Shown in pieces: positions 49,063-59,837 of a DNA stretch of 64,000 bases. The first letter of the stretch is position 1. Each line of letters starts with the position of its first letter. Both the position numbers and the translations under genes were made by a program. This stretch comes from an uncultured Flavobacteriales bacterium. Its GTDB lineage: Bacteria; Bacteroidota; Bacteroidia; Flavobacteriales_D; Sanyastnellaceae. Below the pieces are notes generated by a model that saw nothing but the letters and a program-made list of their open reading frames with translations, did not search any database and was not told where the DNA came from. The stretch lies in NCBI GenBank assembly GCA_938082505.1, contig CALLLH010000003.1, positions 62,001-126,000 of the forward strand. The letters run 5' to 3'.

Positions 49063-50292
49063 ATGTTCAAATCCGCCCTGCTCAGCGCAGTTGACTCCCA
49101 GAGGGAACGCGTGGTCCAACACAGGCGGCACCTGCACTCCAATCCCGAACCCTCTTTTTCCGAGACGCGCACGGGAGCCTATGTCGCTCAAGTCTTGGGC
49201 AACCTCGGCATCACCTTCTCCGAAGGGTGGTGTCAAGAACGCGGGGCGGCAGGCATTGTCGCAAGAATTGAAGGAAAGGAACCGGGGGCCCGGCACATGG
49301 CTTTGCGGGCCGACATGGATGCCCTGCCCATACAGGAAGTGGAGCGCTCCCATGCCAGTCAGGTTCCGGGTTGGATGCACGCCTGCGGACATGATGCCCA
49401 CACCGCCTGTCTGCTGGGGGCGGCCGAAGCGCTGCATTCCACGAGGGATCAATGGAACGGTACGGTACACTGCGTGTTCCAACCGGGGGAAGAGACCATA
49501 CCCGGAGGTGCTTCAATCCTCGTGAAGGAAGGCGCCTTGCGTATCGATGCCCCGGAGACTGGGCCGGGGACAGCGCGCGGTCCGCTGGTCGACGGCATTG
49601 TGGGCCAACACGTCTACCCCCAACTCGAAGCCGGCTCTGTCGGGTTCAGGAGCGGCGCTTACATGGCCGCAACGGATGAAGTGAACATCCTCATCCGTGG
49701 CAAGGGCGGTCATGCGGCTTTGCCCCACCGGGCGGTGGACCCCGTGGTCGTCTGCGCCCAGGTCATCAGCGCACTGCAAACCGTCGTCAGCAGAAGTTGT
49801 GATCCCACACAGCCATCGGTTCTGACCTTCGGAAAAGTCGCGGGAGGTCATGTGCGCAATGTGATTCCCAATGAGGTGATCCTTGAAGGCACCCTGCGCA
49901 CCTATGATGAGCCGACCGCCATCGACCTGCGCAGCGCCATTCACAGGATTGCTTCCTCCACGGCAGCCGCCTTCGGCGCACAGGCGGAAGTGGCCATCAA
50001 CATCGGATATCCCGCCGTCATCAATGCACCGGAATTGACGGCATCGTGCCGCCGACGGGCCATCGAACTGCTGGGCGCTGAGCAGGTCGTCGAACTCCCT
50101 CTCCGTATGACGGGCGAGGACTTCAGCTTCTACCAGCGCGAAGTGAATGGCTGTTTCTACAGGCTTGGAACAGGTGGGGACGCTCCCGGATGCCGCTCCG
50201 GGCTGCACACCTCAGACTTCGACATTGATGAGCGCGCCCTCGTGACGGGAACCGCCATGATGGCGTGGCTGGCCGCCACGGATGCCGGCTGA
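49063..50292 (+). CDS. M20-family N-acyl-amino-acid amidohydrolase
   Basis: RRHLHSNPEPSFSE, ALRADMDALPIQE, HACGHDAHTACLLG, MTGEDFSFY. Confidence 0.92.
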   Translation: MFKSALLSAVDSQRERVVQHRRHLHSNPEPSFSETRTGAYVAQVLGNLGITFSEGWCQERGAAGIVARIEGKEPGARHMALRADMDALPIQEVERSHASQVPGWMHACGHDAHTACLLGAAEALHSTRDQWNGTVHCVFQPGEETIPGGASILVKEGALRIDAPETGPGTARGPLVDGIVGQHVYPQLEAGSVGFRSGAYMAATDEVNILIRGKGGHAALPHRAVDPVVVCAQVISALQTVVSRSCDPTQPSVLTFGKVAGGHVRNVIPNEVILEGTLRTYDEPTAIDLRSAIHRIASSTAAAFGAQAEVAINIGYPAVINAPELTASCRRRAIELLGAEQVVELPLRMTGEDFSFYQREVNGCFYRLGTGGDAPGCRSGLHTSDFDIDERALVTGTAMMAWLAATDAG

Positions 50293-50310
50293 AGCTGAAG
50301 GCTGCAGGGG

Positions 50311-52530
50311 TCAGTTGGCGACCTCACTCATGAATTTGATCCGCACCAGTCGGATCTCCTCTTCGGAATAGGCATCGCCCATCTCTTCGATCACCTCCTG
50401 CATGGAGCCATTCTCGCTTTCCATGAAGCAATCCCAGAGCTCCTCCACGCTGTCTTCATCGAGGTACTCCTCCAGGATGTAGTCCAGTCCCACCTTTGTT
50501 CCCGAGGCTACGATGCCCTCGATCATCCCGAGCAGCTCATCCACCGTGCACTGCTGGGCGCCTGCGATGTCCTCGAGGGACATCCTGCGGTCGAGTTTCT
50601 GGATGATGTGCACCTTGGAGGCGTTGCGGCCTGCGACACTCCGGACGACGGTGTCGCCGGGTCTGTCGATCCCCTCTTGCTCCACGTAATGCTGAATGAG
50701 CGCAATGAAAGGGGCACCGAACTTTCTGACCTTGGAGGACCCCACCCCGTTGATCATGAGGAGTTCGTCCTCATTGCAGGGGTAGTGCGTGGCCATCTCC
50801 TCGAGGCTGACATCAGAGAACACCACGAAAGGCGGCAACTCGAGGCGGTCCGCCTCCTCCTTGCGCAAAGCTTGGAGCATGTCGAACAAAGGCTGGTCCA
50901 ATGCGGTACCGCCCAAACTTTCCCGTGACGCAATGACCCGCATGGACTTGGGCCGGTACAGGGTAAACGACCGGGGCTCGGTCAAAAACCGCTTCCCTTC
51001 ATTCGTGAGGGAGAGCACCCCGAACTCCTCGGTCTTTTTTTGAAGCAGCCCCCCGAGCGCAATCTGACGGATGATGACGGGCCATTCCTCCGGGTCGGCG
51101 AATGATGCTCCGGTGCCCTTGAATTCCGACACCTTTTCGCCACCATAGGTTGAAGTCTCCTGCGTTTCCCTGTCCATCAGAACGTCGCAGAGGAAGGTCG
51201 CCCGGTGCCTCCCGCCGGTCGCCTCCACGAGCTTGAGCAGATGGTGGACGATTTCCTGCCCTTCATACGACTTTGGTGGGTTCCGTGCATTGTCGTCCAT
51301 GTCCCAACCAGGGCCTGCGGCCGGATCGAACTCCTCACCGAAATAATGGAGCAGGTACTGCCGACGTGAAGTTGGCGTCTCGGCATAACCGGCCACTTCG
51401 GCCAACAATTGGGTGCCGATTTCCCGCTCTGCAATGGGCTTTCCGGAGAGGAATTTCTCCATCTTCTCCATGTCCTGAAGACCATAGAAGGCAATGCAAT
51501 GACCTTCGCCACCATCCCGACCTGCCCGGCCGGTCTCCTGGTAGTATGCCTCGAGCGACTTCGGCATGTCGTAATGAATGACGAAGCGGACATCGGGCTT
51601 GTCTATGCCCATGCCGAATGCGATGGTCGCGACGATGACGTCCACATCCTGCATCAGGAACTCATCCTGGATCCTCGATCGATGTGCTGCCTCCATGCCG
51701 GCATGATATGCGGCAGCCTTGATGCCATTGACCTTGAGCGTATCCGCGATCTCCTCGACCTTCTTCCTGCTCAGGCAGTACACGATTCCGCTGCGCCCCC
51801 TGTTCTCCTGGGCATGCTGGACCACTTGTCTCAAGGCGTCCTCCTTTGGGCGCACCTCATAGAACAGGTTGGCACGGTTGAAGCTCGCCTTGTAGACATC
51901 GGCATCGAGAATGCCGAGGTTTTTCTGAATGTCGTGCTGGACTTTGGGGGTGGCTGTCGCCGTCAATGCGATGATGGGAAAGGTGCCGATCCCATCGATG
52001 ATCTCGCGCAACCTTCTGTACTCAGGCCGGAAGTCATGCCCCCACTCCGAAATGCAATGGGCCTCATCGATGGCGAAGAAACTCAGCCTCACCGATCGAA
52101 GGAAATCCGCATTTTCTCTCTTGTTCAAGGATTCGGGCGCCACATACAGCAGCTTGGTCCGGCCCGTGGCCACGGCTTCCTTGACCCGGAGGATGTCGTT
52201 CTTGCTCAGGGAGCTGTTCAGGAAATGGGCGATGTCGGGGTCATCCGCATGTCCCCGAATGGCATCCACCTGATTCTTCATCAAGGCAATCAGGGGACTC
52301 ACCACAATGGCCGTTCCCTCCTGAAGCAACGCGGGGAGCTGATAGCACAGCGACTTGCCACCTCCCGTGGGCATGATGACAAAGGCGTTCCGCCCTTCCA
52401 TCAAGCTGGCGACAATCAACTCCTGCTCCCCCTTGAATTGATTGAACCCAAAAAAACGGGCAAGTCCCTCCTCAACGGAGGAGCCGACCAAAGAGCCGGC
52501 ATCAATGAAAGGGTCAACAGGCGTCTCCAT
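50311..52530 (-). CDS. recQ: ATP-dependent DNA helicase RecQ
   Basis: 739 aa; MPTGGGKSLCYQLPALL, FAIDEAHCISEWGHDFRPEY, YYQETGRAGRDG, HRDC region. Confidence 0.95.
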   Translation of the reverse strand: METPVDPFIDAGSLVGSSVEEGLARFFGFNQFKGEQELIVASLMEGRNAFVIMPTGGGKSLCYQLPALLQEGTAIVVSPLIALMKNQVDAIRGHADDPDIAHFLNSSLSKNDILRVKEAVATGRTKLLYVAPESLNKRENADFLRSVRLSFFAIDEAHCISEWGHDFRPEYRRLREIIDGIGTFPIIALTATATPKVQHDIQKNLGILDADVYKASFNRANLFYEVRPKEDALRQVVQHAQENRGRSGIVYCLSRKKVEEIADTLKVNGIKAAAYHAGMEAAHRSRIQDEFLMQDVDVIVATIAFGMGIDKPDVRFVIHYDMPKSLEAYYQETGRAGRDGGEGHCIAFYGLQDMEKMEKFLSGKPIAEREIGTQLLAEVAGYAETPTSRRQYLLHYFGEEFDPAAGPGWDMDDNARNPPKSYEGQEIVHHLLKLVEATGGRHRATFLCDVLMDRETQETSTYGGEKVSEFKGTGASFADPEEWPVIIRQIALGGLLQKKTEEFGVLSLTNEGKRFLTEPRSFTLYRPKSMRVIASRESLGGTALDQPLFDMLQALRKEEADRLELPPFVVFSDVSLEEMATHYPCNEDELLMINGVGSSKVRKFGAPFIALIQHYVEQEGIDRPGDTVVRSVAGRNASKVHIIQKLDRRMSLEDIAGAQQCTVDELLGMIEGIVASGTKVGLDYILEEYLDEDSVEELWDCFMESENGSMQEVIEEMGDAYSEEEIRLVRIKFMSEVAN

Positions 52531-52570
52531 CTAACTTTGGCATCATCAATATAGGCCAAGGCCACTATAA

Positions 52571-53617
52571 ATGGCCCCACTAGACCCCAAGGATTTGCAA
52601 ACATCCAAACCTGTGATGCCAGCGTCGACAGACCCCCCTGAATGGCTGCGCGTTGCACGCCGTACAATCCGACTTGAGTCCAATGCTGTCGCAGCCCTCG
52701 AAAGCAGACTGGATGCCGGTTTCGAGCGTGCCGTCCGCGATATTTTGGCGTGCACGCAGCGAGGTGGAAAACTGGTCTTCACGGGGATTGGCAAGAGTGC
52801 GGATGTGGCCAGAAAAACGGTGGCGACGCTCAACAGTACGGGAACACCCGCCGCTTTTCTCCATGCAGCGGATGCGCTGCACGGTGACCTCGGCCTCGTA
52901 GGGAAGGGTGACGTGGTCTTGGCCGTATCCAAAAGCGGGGCCACTGCGGAATTGGTCGGACTGCTTCCCATGCTCGGATCGAGGAACCTGCCACTCATGG
53001 CCATGGTGGGGCGCGTGGACAGTCCCGTGGGCCGGGCGGCCAGCGTCGTCCTTGACGTTTCGGTGGAACAGGAGGCCTGCCCGCATGACCTCGCCCCCAC
53101 TTCGAGTTCGGCCGCACAATTGGCCATGGGAGATGCGTTGGCCATGGCCTTGATGGAGGCCCGGGGGTTCAGCAGCGAGGATTTCGCCCGCCACCATCCG
53201 GGAGGCAGCCTGGGCCGCAAGCTCATGCTCCGATTGTGTGATCTGCTCGACCCCGCGTTGAAGCCCTCCGTCTCACCCGAGGCTGACCTGCGCAGTGTGG
53301 TCGATGCCGTCTCCACAGGAAGACTGGGTGCTGCTGCCGTGCTCGATGGCACGTCCGGCACCGGCATGTTGCTCGGGATCATCACCGACGGCGACGTGCG
53401 GCGCGCGCTGGACCGTGACCCCGCATCCTGGTCGTCACTTTCGGCCCGCGACGTGATGCAGTCCGAACCCCGATGTCTGCGGGCGGAAACCCGCGCCATC
53501 GAAGCCCTTGAGCTGCTCGAGTCCCATCGGATTTCCCAAGTTGTGGTGACCGATGAAGACGGGGTCTTCATCGGATTCGTGCACCTTCACCAGCTGATGG
53601 ACGCGGGCATCCGCTGA
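52571..53617 (+). CDS. kdsD: KpsF/GutQ-type arabinose-5-phosphate isomerase
   Basis: SIS domain VFTGIGKSADVARKTVATLNSTGTPAAFLHAADALHGDLG plus two CBS motifs. Confidence 0.92.
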   Translation: MAPLDPKDLQTSKPVMPASTDPPEWLRVARRTIRLESNAVAALESRLDAGFERAVRDILACTQRGGKLVFTGIGKSADVARKTVATLNSTGTPAAFLHAADALHGDLGLVGKGDVVLAVSKSGATAELVGLLPMLGSRNLPLMAMVGRVDSPVGRAASVVLDVSVEQEACPHDLAPTSSSAAQLAMGDALAMALMEARGFSSEDFARHHPGGSLGRKLMLRLCDLLDPALKPSVSPEADLRSVVDAVSTGRLGAAAVLDGTSGTGMLLGIITDGDVRRALDRDPASWSSLSARDVMQSEPRCLRAETRAIEALELLESHRISQVVVTDEDGVFIGFVHLHQLMDAGIR

Positions 53618-53633
53618 TCTCGCCATTCCAAAC

Positions 53634-54494
53634 ATGTCCACACAGCAACAAACGTCAACCGGAGAGATGGGCTTCATGGACCATCTCGAGGAATTGCGGC
53701 GGCGGCTGTTCTACTCACTGGTGGGCATCCTGTCTGGAGCCATCACCCTCTTCGTCATGAAGGATTGGGTCTTCGACCGGCTCATTTTTGCCCCGAGGAA
53801 CCCGGATTTCATCACTTTCCGGGCTTGGTGCGCCCTGGGACACCTCACCGGGGCAGGCGACCGATTGTGTGTCACAGAAATCACCTACGAGCTCATCAAT
53901 ACCACCATGCTCGGGAATTTCTCGGCGCACATCCTGGTTTCGGCCATCGGGGGGTTCATCATTGCCTTTCCCTGGACATTCAACCAGATTTGGCGGTTCA
54001 TCCGACCCGGTCTTCACGGCAAAGAGGCGAAGGCCGCGCGCGGGGTGACCTGGGCGGCCACCGCGCTGTTCTTCATCGGGATCTGTTTCGGTTACTTCGT
54101 GATTGCCCCGCTCAGTCTCCAATTCCTCGGTCATTATGAAATCGGGGATGTGCAGGCCCGGATCGCCTTGATGAGTTACCTGAAAACCGTGGCCAGCATC
54201 ACCCTTGCCGCCGGCCTCATTTTCCAGGTCCCCGTCGTGGTGCATTTCCTCGCCAAGCTCGGATTGGTCACTCCAAGGTCCTTGCGCAAATTCCGGAAAC
54301 ACACATTGGTCGTGACCCTCATCGTCGCCGCCATCATCACTCCTCCGGACCTCACGAGCCAGGTACTGGTCGCCCTTCCGGTACTGGGGCTGTATGAAAT
54401 CGGCATCCTCCAGGCCAAACGGATCCAACGCCGGCAAGAGCGCAGCGATGCATCAAACGCCCGAGGGGGCGGAAATCCTTCCGACCGCCCATGA
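53634..54494 (+). CDS. tatC: Sec-independent protein translocase TatC
   Basis: [56 protein letters not shown]. Confidence 0.95.
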   Translation: MSTQQQTSTGEMGFMDHLEELRRRLFYSLVGILSGAITLFVMKDWVFDRLIFAPRNPDFITFRAWCALGHLTGAGDRLCVTEITYELINTTMLGNFSAHILVSAIGGFIIAFPWTFNQIWRFIRPGLHGKEAKAARGVTWAATALFFIGICFGYFVIAPLSLQFLGHYEIGDVQARIALMSYLKTVASITLAAGLIFQVPVVVHFLAKLGLVTPRSLRKFRKHTLVVTLIVAAIITPPDLTSQVLVALPVLGLYEIGILQAKRIQRRQERSDASNARGGGNPSDRP

Positions 54495-55270
54495 AGCTCT
54501 CCGCACACAATATCGTGAAGCAATACGGCCGCAGGAAGGTGGTCAACGAGGTCTCCTTTGAAGTCGAGACGGGCGAAGTCGTCGGATTGCTCGGGCCGAA
54601 TGGCGCCGGCAAGACGACGTCCTTCTACATGGTCACCGGTCTTGTACGCCCTGATGCCGGAAACGTCTGGCTCCAGGATGATGCCGGGGAATATGACATC
54701 ACGCGGGAGCCCATGTACCGCAGGGCACAGCGGGGCATCGGTTATCTGCCCCAGGAACCCTCTGTCTTCAGGAAGCTCAGCGTGGAGGACAACATCCTCG
54801 CCATCCTCGAACTCCACATTCCCGAACAGAAGCAACGTCGGGAACGGCTGGAAGCGCTGCTGGAAGAGTTTGGACTCACCCATGTGCGCAAGAACCGCGG
54901 CGATGTGCTCAGCGGCGGAGAAAAACGCAGGACGGAGATCGCCCGGGCCCTTGCCGCCAATCCCCGCTTCATCCTGCTCGACGAACCCTTCGCCGGCGTC
55001 GACCCCATCGCAGTCGAGGACATCCAGCACATTGTGGGTCAATTGCGAAGCAAGGGCATTGGAATCCTGATTACGGACCACAATGTCCAGGAGACCCTGC
55101 ACATCACGGACCGCGCCTACTTGCTCTTCGAGGGGCGCATCCTGAAAGCTGGAACTGCCGAAGAACTCGCCGCCGACGAGCAGGTGCGCAAGGTGTACCT
55201 CGGCCAGAATTTCGTGTTGAGAAGCACCCTTGAGGACCCGCAGGGACCGGGGTCCTCCACCGCCGTCTGA
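54491..55270 (+). CDS. lptB: LPS export ABC transporter ATP-binding protein
   Basis: [55 protein letters not shown]; 4-bp overlap with tatC. Confidence 0.94.
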   Translation: MKLSAHNIVKQYGRRKVVNEVSFEVETGEVVGLLGPNGAGKTTSFYMVTGLVRPDAGNVWLQDDAGEYDITREPMYRRAQRGIGYLPQEPSVFRKLSVEDNILAILELHIPEQKQRRERLEALLEEFGLTHVRKNRGDVLSGGEKRRTEIARALAANPRFILLDEPFAGVDPIAVEDIQHIVGQLRSKGIGILITDHNVQETLHITDRAYLLFEGRILKAGTAEELAADEQVRKVYLGQNFVLRSTLEDPQGPGSSTAV

Positions 55271-55280
55271 TTCCGGCTGC

Positions 55281-55886
55281 TCAGTTTTGGCGGCGCATCA
55301 ATTCAGCCACGTACTTGCCCAGCACATCAAACTCGAGGTTGACCCTGTCGCCTTGCTTCAGGCGGTGGAAACCGGTGTGCTCCCAGGTGTAGGGGATCAC
55401 CGTGATGCTGAATCCTTCGGGTGATGCATCCACCACCGTCAAGGACACCCCGTTCACGGTGATCGAACCCTTGGCCACCGTAAGGTGGTGGAGCGCCTCC
55501 GCGTGTTGGAATGTCAAGTTCCACGAACCATCCCGCGCATCGATGCCCATGACCTCTGCCGTGGTATCCACATGGCCCTGGACGATGTGGCCGTCCAACC
55601 GGTCGCCTACACGCGTGCAGCGTTCGAGGTTGACCCGGTCTCCTTCGGACCAACCTCCGAGGGTCGTTCTGGACAGGGTTTCCTCCACCGCCGTCACCAC
55701 GTAGCGGTTGCCTTCGACAGACACCACCGTGAGGCAAACTCCATCATGGGCCACACTTTGGTCCACCCTCAATTCCGAGGCAATTTCCGCCTCCAACGTG
55801 AAATTCCGGTTGGTCCCCTGCGCCTCGATGGCCACAATGTGTCCCATGGATTCTATGATGCCGGTAAACATGGTGCTGGTCTTCAT
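55281..55886 (-). CDS. ribE: Riboflavin synthase alpha subunit
   Basis: MFTGIIESMGHIVAIE, VAHDGVCLTVV, GHIVQGHVDTTAEV, KGSITVNGVSLTVVD; start 55886 or 55871. Confidence 0.95.
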   Translation of the reverse strand: MKTSTMFTGIIESMGHIVAIEAQGTNRNFTLEAEIASELRVDQSVAHDGVCLTVVSVEGNRYVVTAVEETLSRTTLGGWSEGDRVNLERCTRVGDRLDGHIVQGHVDTTAEVMGIDARDGSWNLTFQHAEALHHLTVAKGSITVNGVSLTVVDASPEGFSITVIPYTWEHTGFHRLKQGDRVNLEFDVLGKYVAELMRRQN

Positions 55887-58585
55887 TCGTCGTCCGCGCT
55901 CAAACCTCCGAGCAATTGGAGGGTGCCCGTGAACCGCTCCGGGACAATTCCGGACAGGCGTCGGGTAAATGCGGTGCAGGTGTAGTGGTAGGTGCCGTCC
56001 GAACACATCCCGCCCTGCTCGACGTGGCGGCCATCCCATCCCAGGTTCGGGTCGGTCGAGCGCCAGACTTCCTCGCCCCAGCGATTGAACACCCTGAAGT
56101 CAACGCTGTCCACGAATTTCCATGGGAACGGCCTGTAGAGGTCGTTGGTCCCATCGAAATTGGGCGTGAAAACGTTGGGAAGGAAGTAGAACGGGCAATT
56201 GTCCGTGCACACCGTGTCGCTCCATGCGCTCTCGTTCCGACGCAGCGCACCATCCGGCCCGGGCATGAGGCTGTCCAATGCGGTAACAGCCCAGCATCCC
56301 GCAATGGAGCCTCCCAATTCGCCGGCAGTCAACGTGATGGAGGTGTCCATCGGACCCGACAACTCCGTGAGCCAAGCAAAGGCCCCGTCCAAACTGTCAC
56401 TCCGATAAATCCTGTAGGCCATGACGTCATCGGCACACTCCAGGACCGGCCACGCCAAGGTCACCGATTCCTCGGCGCAATCAGGGTCCACGACCAGTTC
56501 CGGAGGGCAGGGGGGCTCCTGGTCATAGGGTGTGGCACACCGCACTGCGCTCCAATTCTCGATCGGGTCGAGGATATCCTGGACCCCATACGTTCCGAGG
56601 GTGCGCACACGAAAACAGGAGAGGACCCCATTGACGAGACCGGACTCCACGTAAAGCGGCTCAGGAACGGTGTCCAACAATTCAAGTGTGCCGTCCTCGA
56701 GGACCCTGTGAAATACAAAGGCCGTATCGCCCCATGGCCTTCCGGGCGGCACCTGCAGGGTAATCCTGTTGTCCCCGGGGACCAGACGCAGATCCGGAAC
56801 CGGAGCGGGAACACTGGTGCCAATCAGGTCCAGACCACTCCACGCCTTCGCCCTGTATTGCCAAACGGGCACTTCGGTATCCACGGGACCATGCATGCCC
56901 ATCGTGTCGGCCGCTCCAAGCCAAGTCGACGTCTCCGTCTCCAAGATGACTTCCCAATCCTCCCCTTCGGCAGGACGGGCCTCCACGCTGTAGCGGTAGG
57001 GGCCAGGAAAGGCCTCCAAGGTGTCCGCGTCGGTGGGGGGGGACCAGCGCACCTCCACCTGCCCCGCGCTGACGTCGGATATTTCCACCGATGCTCCGGT
57101 CATCACCGGCACACCCTTGTTGATTTCCGCGCATCCTTCGGGACCCACACGGCTCCTGGATCCATCCGGCATGACGGCCACGATCCGATAGCAATAGCGG
57201 GCTCCATAGCTGAGGGTCCCCGTGTCGAGAAACGCATTGTTCCCCAGGCCCTGCACCAATGCCACCTGCTGGTAACCCGCTCCATCCGGCATGCCCACCC
57301 CACAGAATCCACTTTCAGGAAAGCCCTGTCCGATGCGACGGTAGACTTCATAGCCTCCGGCTGCCTGCTCCGCGTCATTGTAACTCCCCGTGCAAGGATG
57401 CCCAGACCAATCCACCTCCACCGCGTTTCCGATGGGCTGCGCCTCGGTGGAGGACACCGGCCTGGCGATGACCTTGACATTGACCGTCTCCACATCACTG
57501 AGTGGTATGACGTCCCCGTCGGTCGCCTTGAAAACCAATTGATACGGCGCCGTCCTGACCGCGTCGCACCCGGGCACCCACGAAAAGGTTCCGATTCCCT
57601 GGATGGGATTCCACACGAATGTCGCAGCCGGATCCAACTCATCCACCGGTCCGCCCACCACACTGACCGTCACATCGTCTCCCCCGGGATCGAAAGCCGT
57701 GACCTCGAAGGTCAGCGAGGCCCCCTGAAGCACACAGGTATCCGCAGGCACCACCACGACGGGAGGTTCATTGTTGCAGGTTTCGACATTGATCTGCATG
57801 TCCCGGATGACCTCGCCCACAAGGATCCACTGGCCCGCCACCTCGCGCCACTCCCTGATGCGGAGCGCCATGTTGTATTCACCGGCCAGTCCGGGAACAT
57901 CCCATGTGACCGTCCCGGTCAAGGGGTCCACCACGAAATCACCACCGGCACCTTCCACCTCATTGGGCTGAACGAAATTCTGGATCGGAAGGCATTCGAA
58001 TCCGGCGCAGGGAATCAAGTCGTACGTCAGGGAATCGCCATCGGGATCGAAGGCTCCAGGATTGTGCTCCCATACCTGGTTGATGCAGGCATTCTCCACC
58101 GCTGGAGCCAGCAGGATCGGACTGTCGTTGTGTCCTGCCTGGGCATCGATGATGAGCAGACTCGAGATGCAGAACGGCACATCGACCGAGCCGGGAATGT
58201 TGAGGACCCCGGCATTCCGGTTGGGGTCCTCCACCACGAGGTTGTAAATCCCCGGTCCAGGGTAGGTGTGCGTCCCCCTGTAGAGGTTCAACCGGATGTC
58301 GCCATCCAATAGCTCGCCGATGTGCTGTCCTCCGGGGTTCAATGGGCCATTGATCCGGGGGAGGCTGTCCACGGTGTTTTCGAGTCCCTGATCGCCCCAC
58401 ATGATGCTCAGGTAGGGCCGGTCCGCCACCACCGTTGATTTCGTGTAGGTGGTGATGGTGATTTCGTAGGTCGAACCTGTGAGGTGCCGATAGGTGATTT
58501 CACCCGCGCGGTTGTGCGTGGCCCCCGCCTTGAAGGTGGAGCACACCAATAAAATCAACAGGGGAAGGGCCGACCGCATGGACAC
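55883..58585 (-). CDS. Secreted multidomain protein with T9SS type-B (gliding motility-associated) C-terminal sorting domain
   Basis: 900 aa; signal peptide; Ig/Fn3-like repeats; C-terminus LPNVFTPNFDGTNDLYRPFP...DFRVFNRWGEEVWRSTDPNLGWDGR...GTYHYTCTAF. Confidence 0.93.
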   Translation of the reverse strand: MSMRSALPLLILLVCSTFKAGATHNRAGEITYRHLTGSTYEITITTYTKSTVVADRPYLSIMWGDQGLENTVDSLPRINGPLNPGGQHIGELLDGDIRLNLYRGTHTYPGPGIYNLVVEDPNRNAGVLNIPGSVDVPFCISSLLIIDAQAGHNDSPILLAPAVENACINQVWEHNPGAFDPDGDSLTYDLIPCAGFECLPIQNFVQPNEVEGAGGDFVVDPLTGTVTWDVPGLAGEYNMALRIREWREVAGQWILVGEVIRDMQINVETCNNEPPVVVVPADTCVLQGASLTFEVTAFDPGGDDVTVSVVGGPVDELDPAATFVWNPIQGIGTFSWVPGCDAVRTAPYQLVFKATDGDVIPLSDVETVNVKVIARPVSSTEAQPIGNAVEVDWSGHPCTGSYNDAEQAAGGYEVYRRIGQGFPESGFCGVGMPDGAGYQQVALVQGLGNNAFLDTGTLSYGARYCYRIVAVMPDGSRSRVGPEGCAEINKGVPVMTGASVEISDVSAGQVEVRWSPPTDADTLEAFPGPYRYSVEARPAEGEDWEVILETETSTWLGAADTMGMHGPVDTEVPVWQYRAKAWSGLDLIGTSVPAPVPDLRLVPGDNRITLQVPPGRPWGDTAFVFHRVLEDGTLELLDTVPEPLYVESGLVNGVLSCFRVRTLGTYGVQDILDPIENWSAVRCATPYDQEPPCPPELVVDPDCAEESVTLAWPVLECADDVMAYRIYRSDSLDGAFAWLTELSGPMDTSITLTAGELGGSIAGCWAVTALDSLMPGPDGALRRNESAWSDTVCTDNCPFYFLPNVFTPNFDGTNDLYRPFPWKFVDSVDFRVFNRWGEEVWRSTDPNLGWDGRHVEQGGMCSDGTYHYTCTAFTRRLSGIVPERFTGTLQLLGGLSADDE

Positions 58586-58698
58586 CGAAAGGTAAACGTG
58601 CAGACGCCGAGGAAGTTGGCGGTTGGTGCAAAAAATCCCCTTCTCGGTGGGAATCTACCCCGGGCTGCTCCAGTCCCTTCCGGAGTACCTTCGCATCC

Positions 58699-59766
58699 AT
58701 GGCTGTTTCGAAAACCGTCCGTATCGGCATCACCTGGGGTGACCCTCACGGCATCGGCTCGGAATGCATCCTGAAGGCCTTTGCCGATGAGCGCGTCCTT
58801 CAGGACCTGATTCCCGTAGTGTACGGGCATACCGAGTCCCTGCGGAAGCAGGCGCAGATGTTTGATGTCCAGGTGGACATCCGCTCCACGGAAGATCCTT
58901 CCCAGGCCAAGTCCGGTGCGCTTCATTGCGTGGACATCGTGGATTCGCTGCCTGCTCCCGATTGGGGTCAACCCCACCCGGATGCCGGGGAATTCGCCCG
59001 GCTCAGCCTTGAAGCTGCCGTCAAGGATCTCGCGGCCACGAAGGTCGATGTGCTGGTGACCGCTCCGATCAACAAAGACACCATTCAAGGCGGCAAATTC
59101 AAATTTCCCGGACACACGGAATACCTCGCCAGCATGGCGGGCGTCGAGGATGTGCTCATGATCCTCGCCACCGAGGCCCTCCGCGTCGGGGTGGTGACCG
59201 GCCATGTGCCCCTCAAGGACGTGGCCTCCCATCTGAGCAAGGAGGCCATCATGAAGAAAACCCGCATCCTGCAGGAGAGCCTGGAACGGGACTTCGGCGT
59301 GGCCACTCCGCGCATCGCCATCCTGGGATTGAATCCCCATGCGGGAGACAATGGCCTCATTGGCGAAGAAGAGAAAACCATCATCCTGCCAGCTGTTCGC
59401 GCCCTTCAAGAGGCCGGACTCAAGGTCCAGGGGCCCTTTGGAGCCGATGGCTTTTTCGGCACGGGAGGCTACCGTCATTTCGATGGCGTCATGGCCATGT
59501 ACCACGATCAGGGACTGGTTCCATTCAAAAGTCTGTCCTTCGGTCATGGTGTGAATTTCACGGCCGGATTGCCTGTAGTGCGCACCAGTCCGGACCATGG
59601 AACGGCCTTTGACATCGCAGGGAAAGGCGAGGCTGACGGCTCCAGTCTCAGGGCCGCCTGCTGGGCCGCGGCGGACATTCGACTGAACCGCGGTGAACAT
59701 CGGGAGCGCACGGCAAACCCCCTTGAAGTCTCCCAGAAAAGGGACAGCGAGCGAGAACGGTTCTGA
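58699..59766 (+). CDS. pdxA: 4-hydroxythreonine-4-phosphate dehydrogenase
   Basis: RIGITWGDPHGIGSECILKAF, TAPINKDTIQ, GHTEYLA, GLNPHAGDNGLIGEEE. Confidence 0.95.
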   Translation: MAVSKTVRIGITWGDPHGIGSECILKAFADERVLQDLIPVVYGHTESLRKQAQMFDVQVDIRSTEDPSQAKSGALHCVDIVDSLPAPDWGQPHPDAGEFARLSLEAAVKDLAATKVDVLVTAPINKDTIQGGKFKFPGHTEYLASMAGVEDVLMILATEALRVGVVTGHVPLKDVASHLSKEAIMKKTRILQESLERDFGVATPRIAILGLNPHAGDNGLIGEEEKTIILPAVRALQEAGLKVQGPFGADGFFGTGGYRHFDGVMAMYHDQGLVPFKSLSFGHGVNFTAGLPVVRTSPDHGTAFDIAGKGEADGSSLRAACWAAADIRLNRGEHRERTANPLEVSQKRDSERERF

Positions 59767-59783
59767 GTGGATTGAAAGTCCGC

Positions 59784-59812
59784 TTGTCATTGCATCGAAA
59801 ACCGTACCTTTG
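59784..59812 (+). promoter_or_regulatory. Candidate Bacteroidetes promoter upstream of DUF177-rpmF
   Basis: TTG (59784-59786), 18-nt spacer, TACCTTTG (59805-59812), an exact TAnnTTTG match. Confidence 0.6.
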
Positions 59813-59837
59813 CCCCCCCTCAAAGCTGGGGTAACGC

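Noticed and set aside
55916-58312. 798-aa plus-strand ORF opposite the T9SS type-B protein
   Set aside because: Minus-strand product has a classical type-B sorting domain; the plus frame is a shadow.
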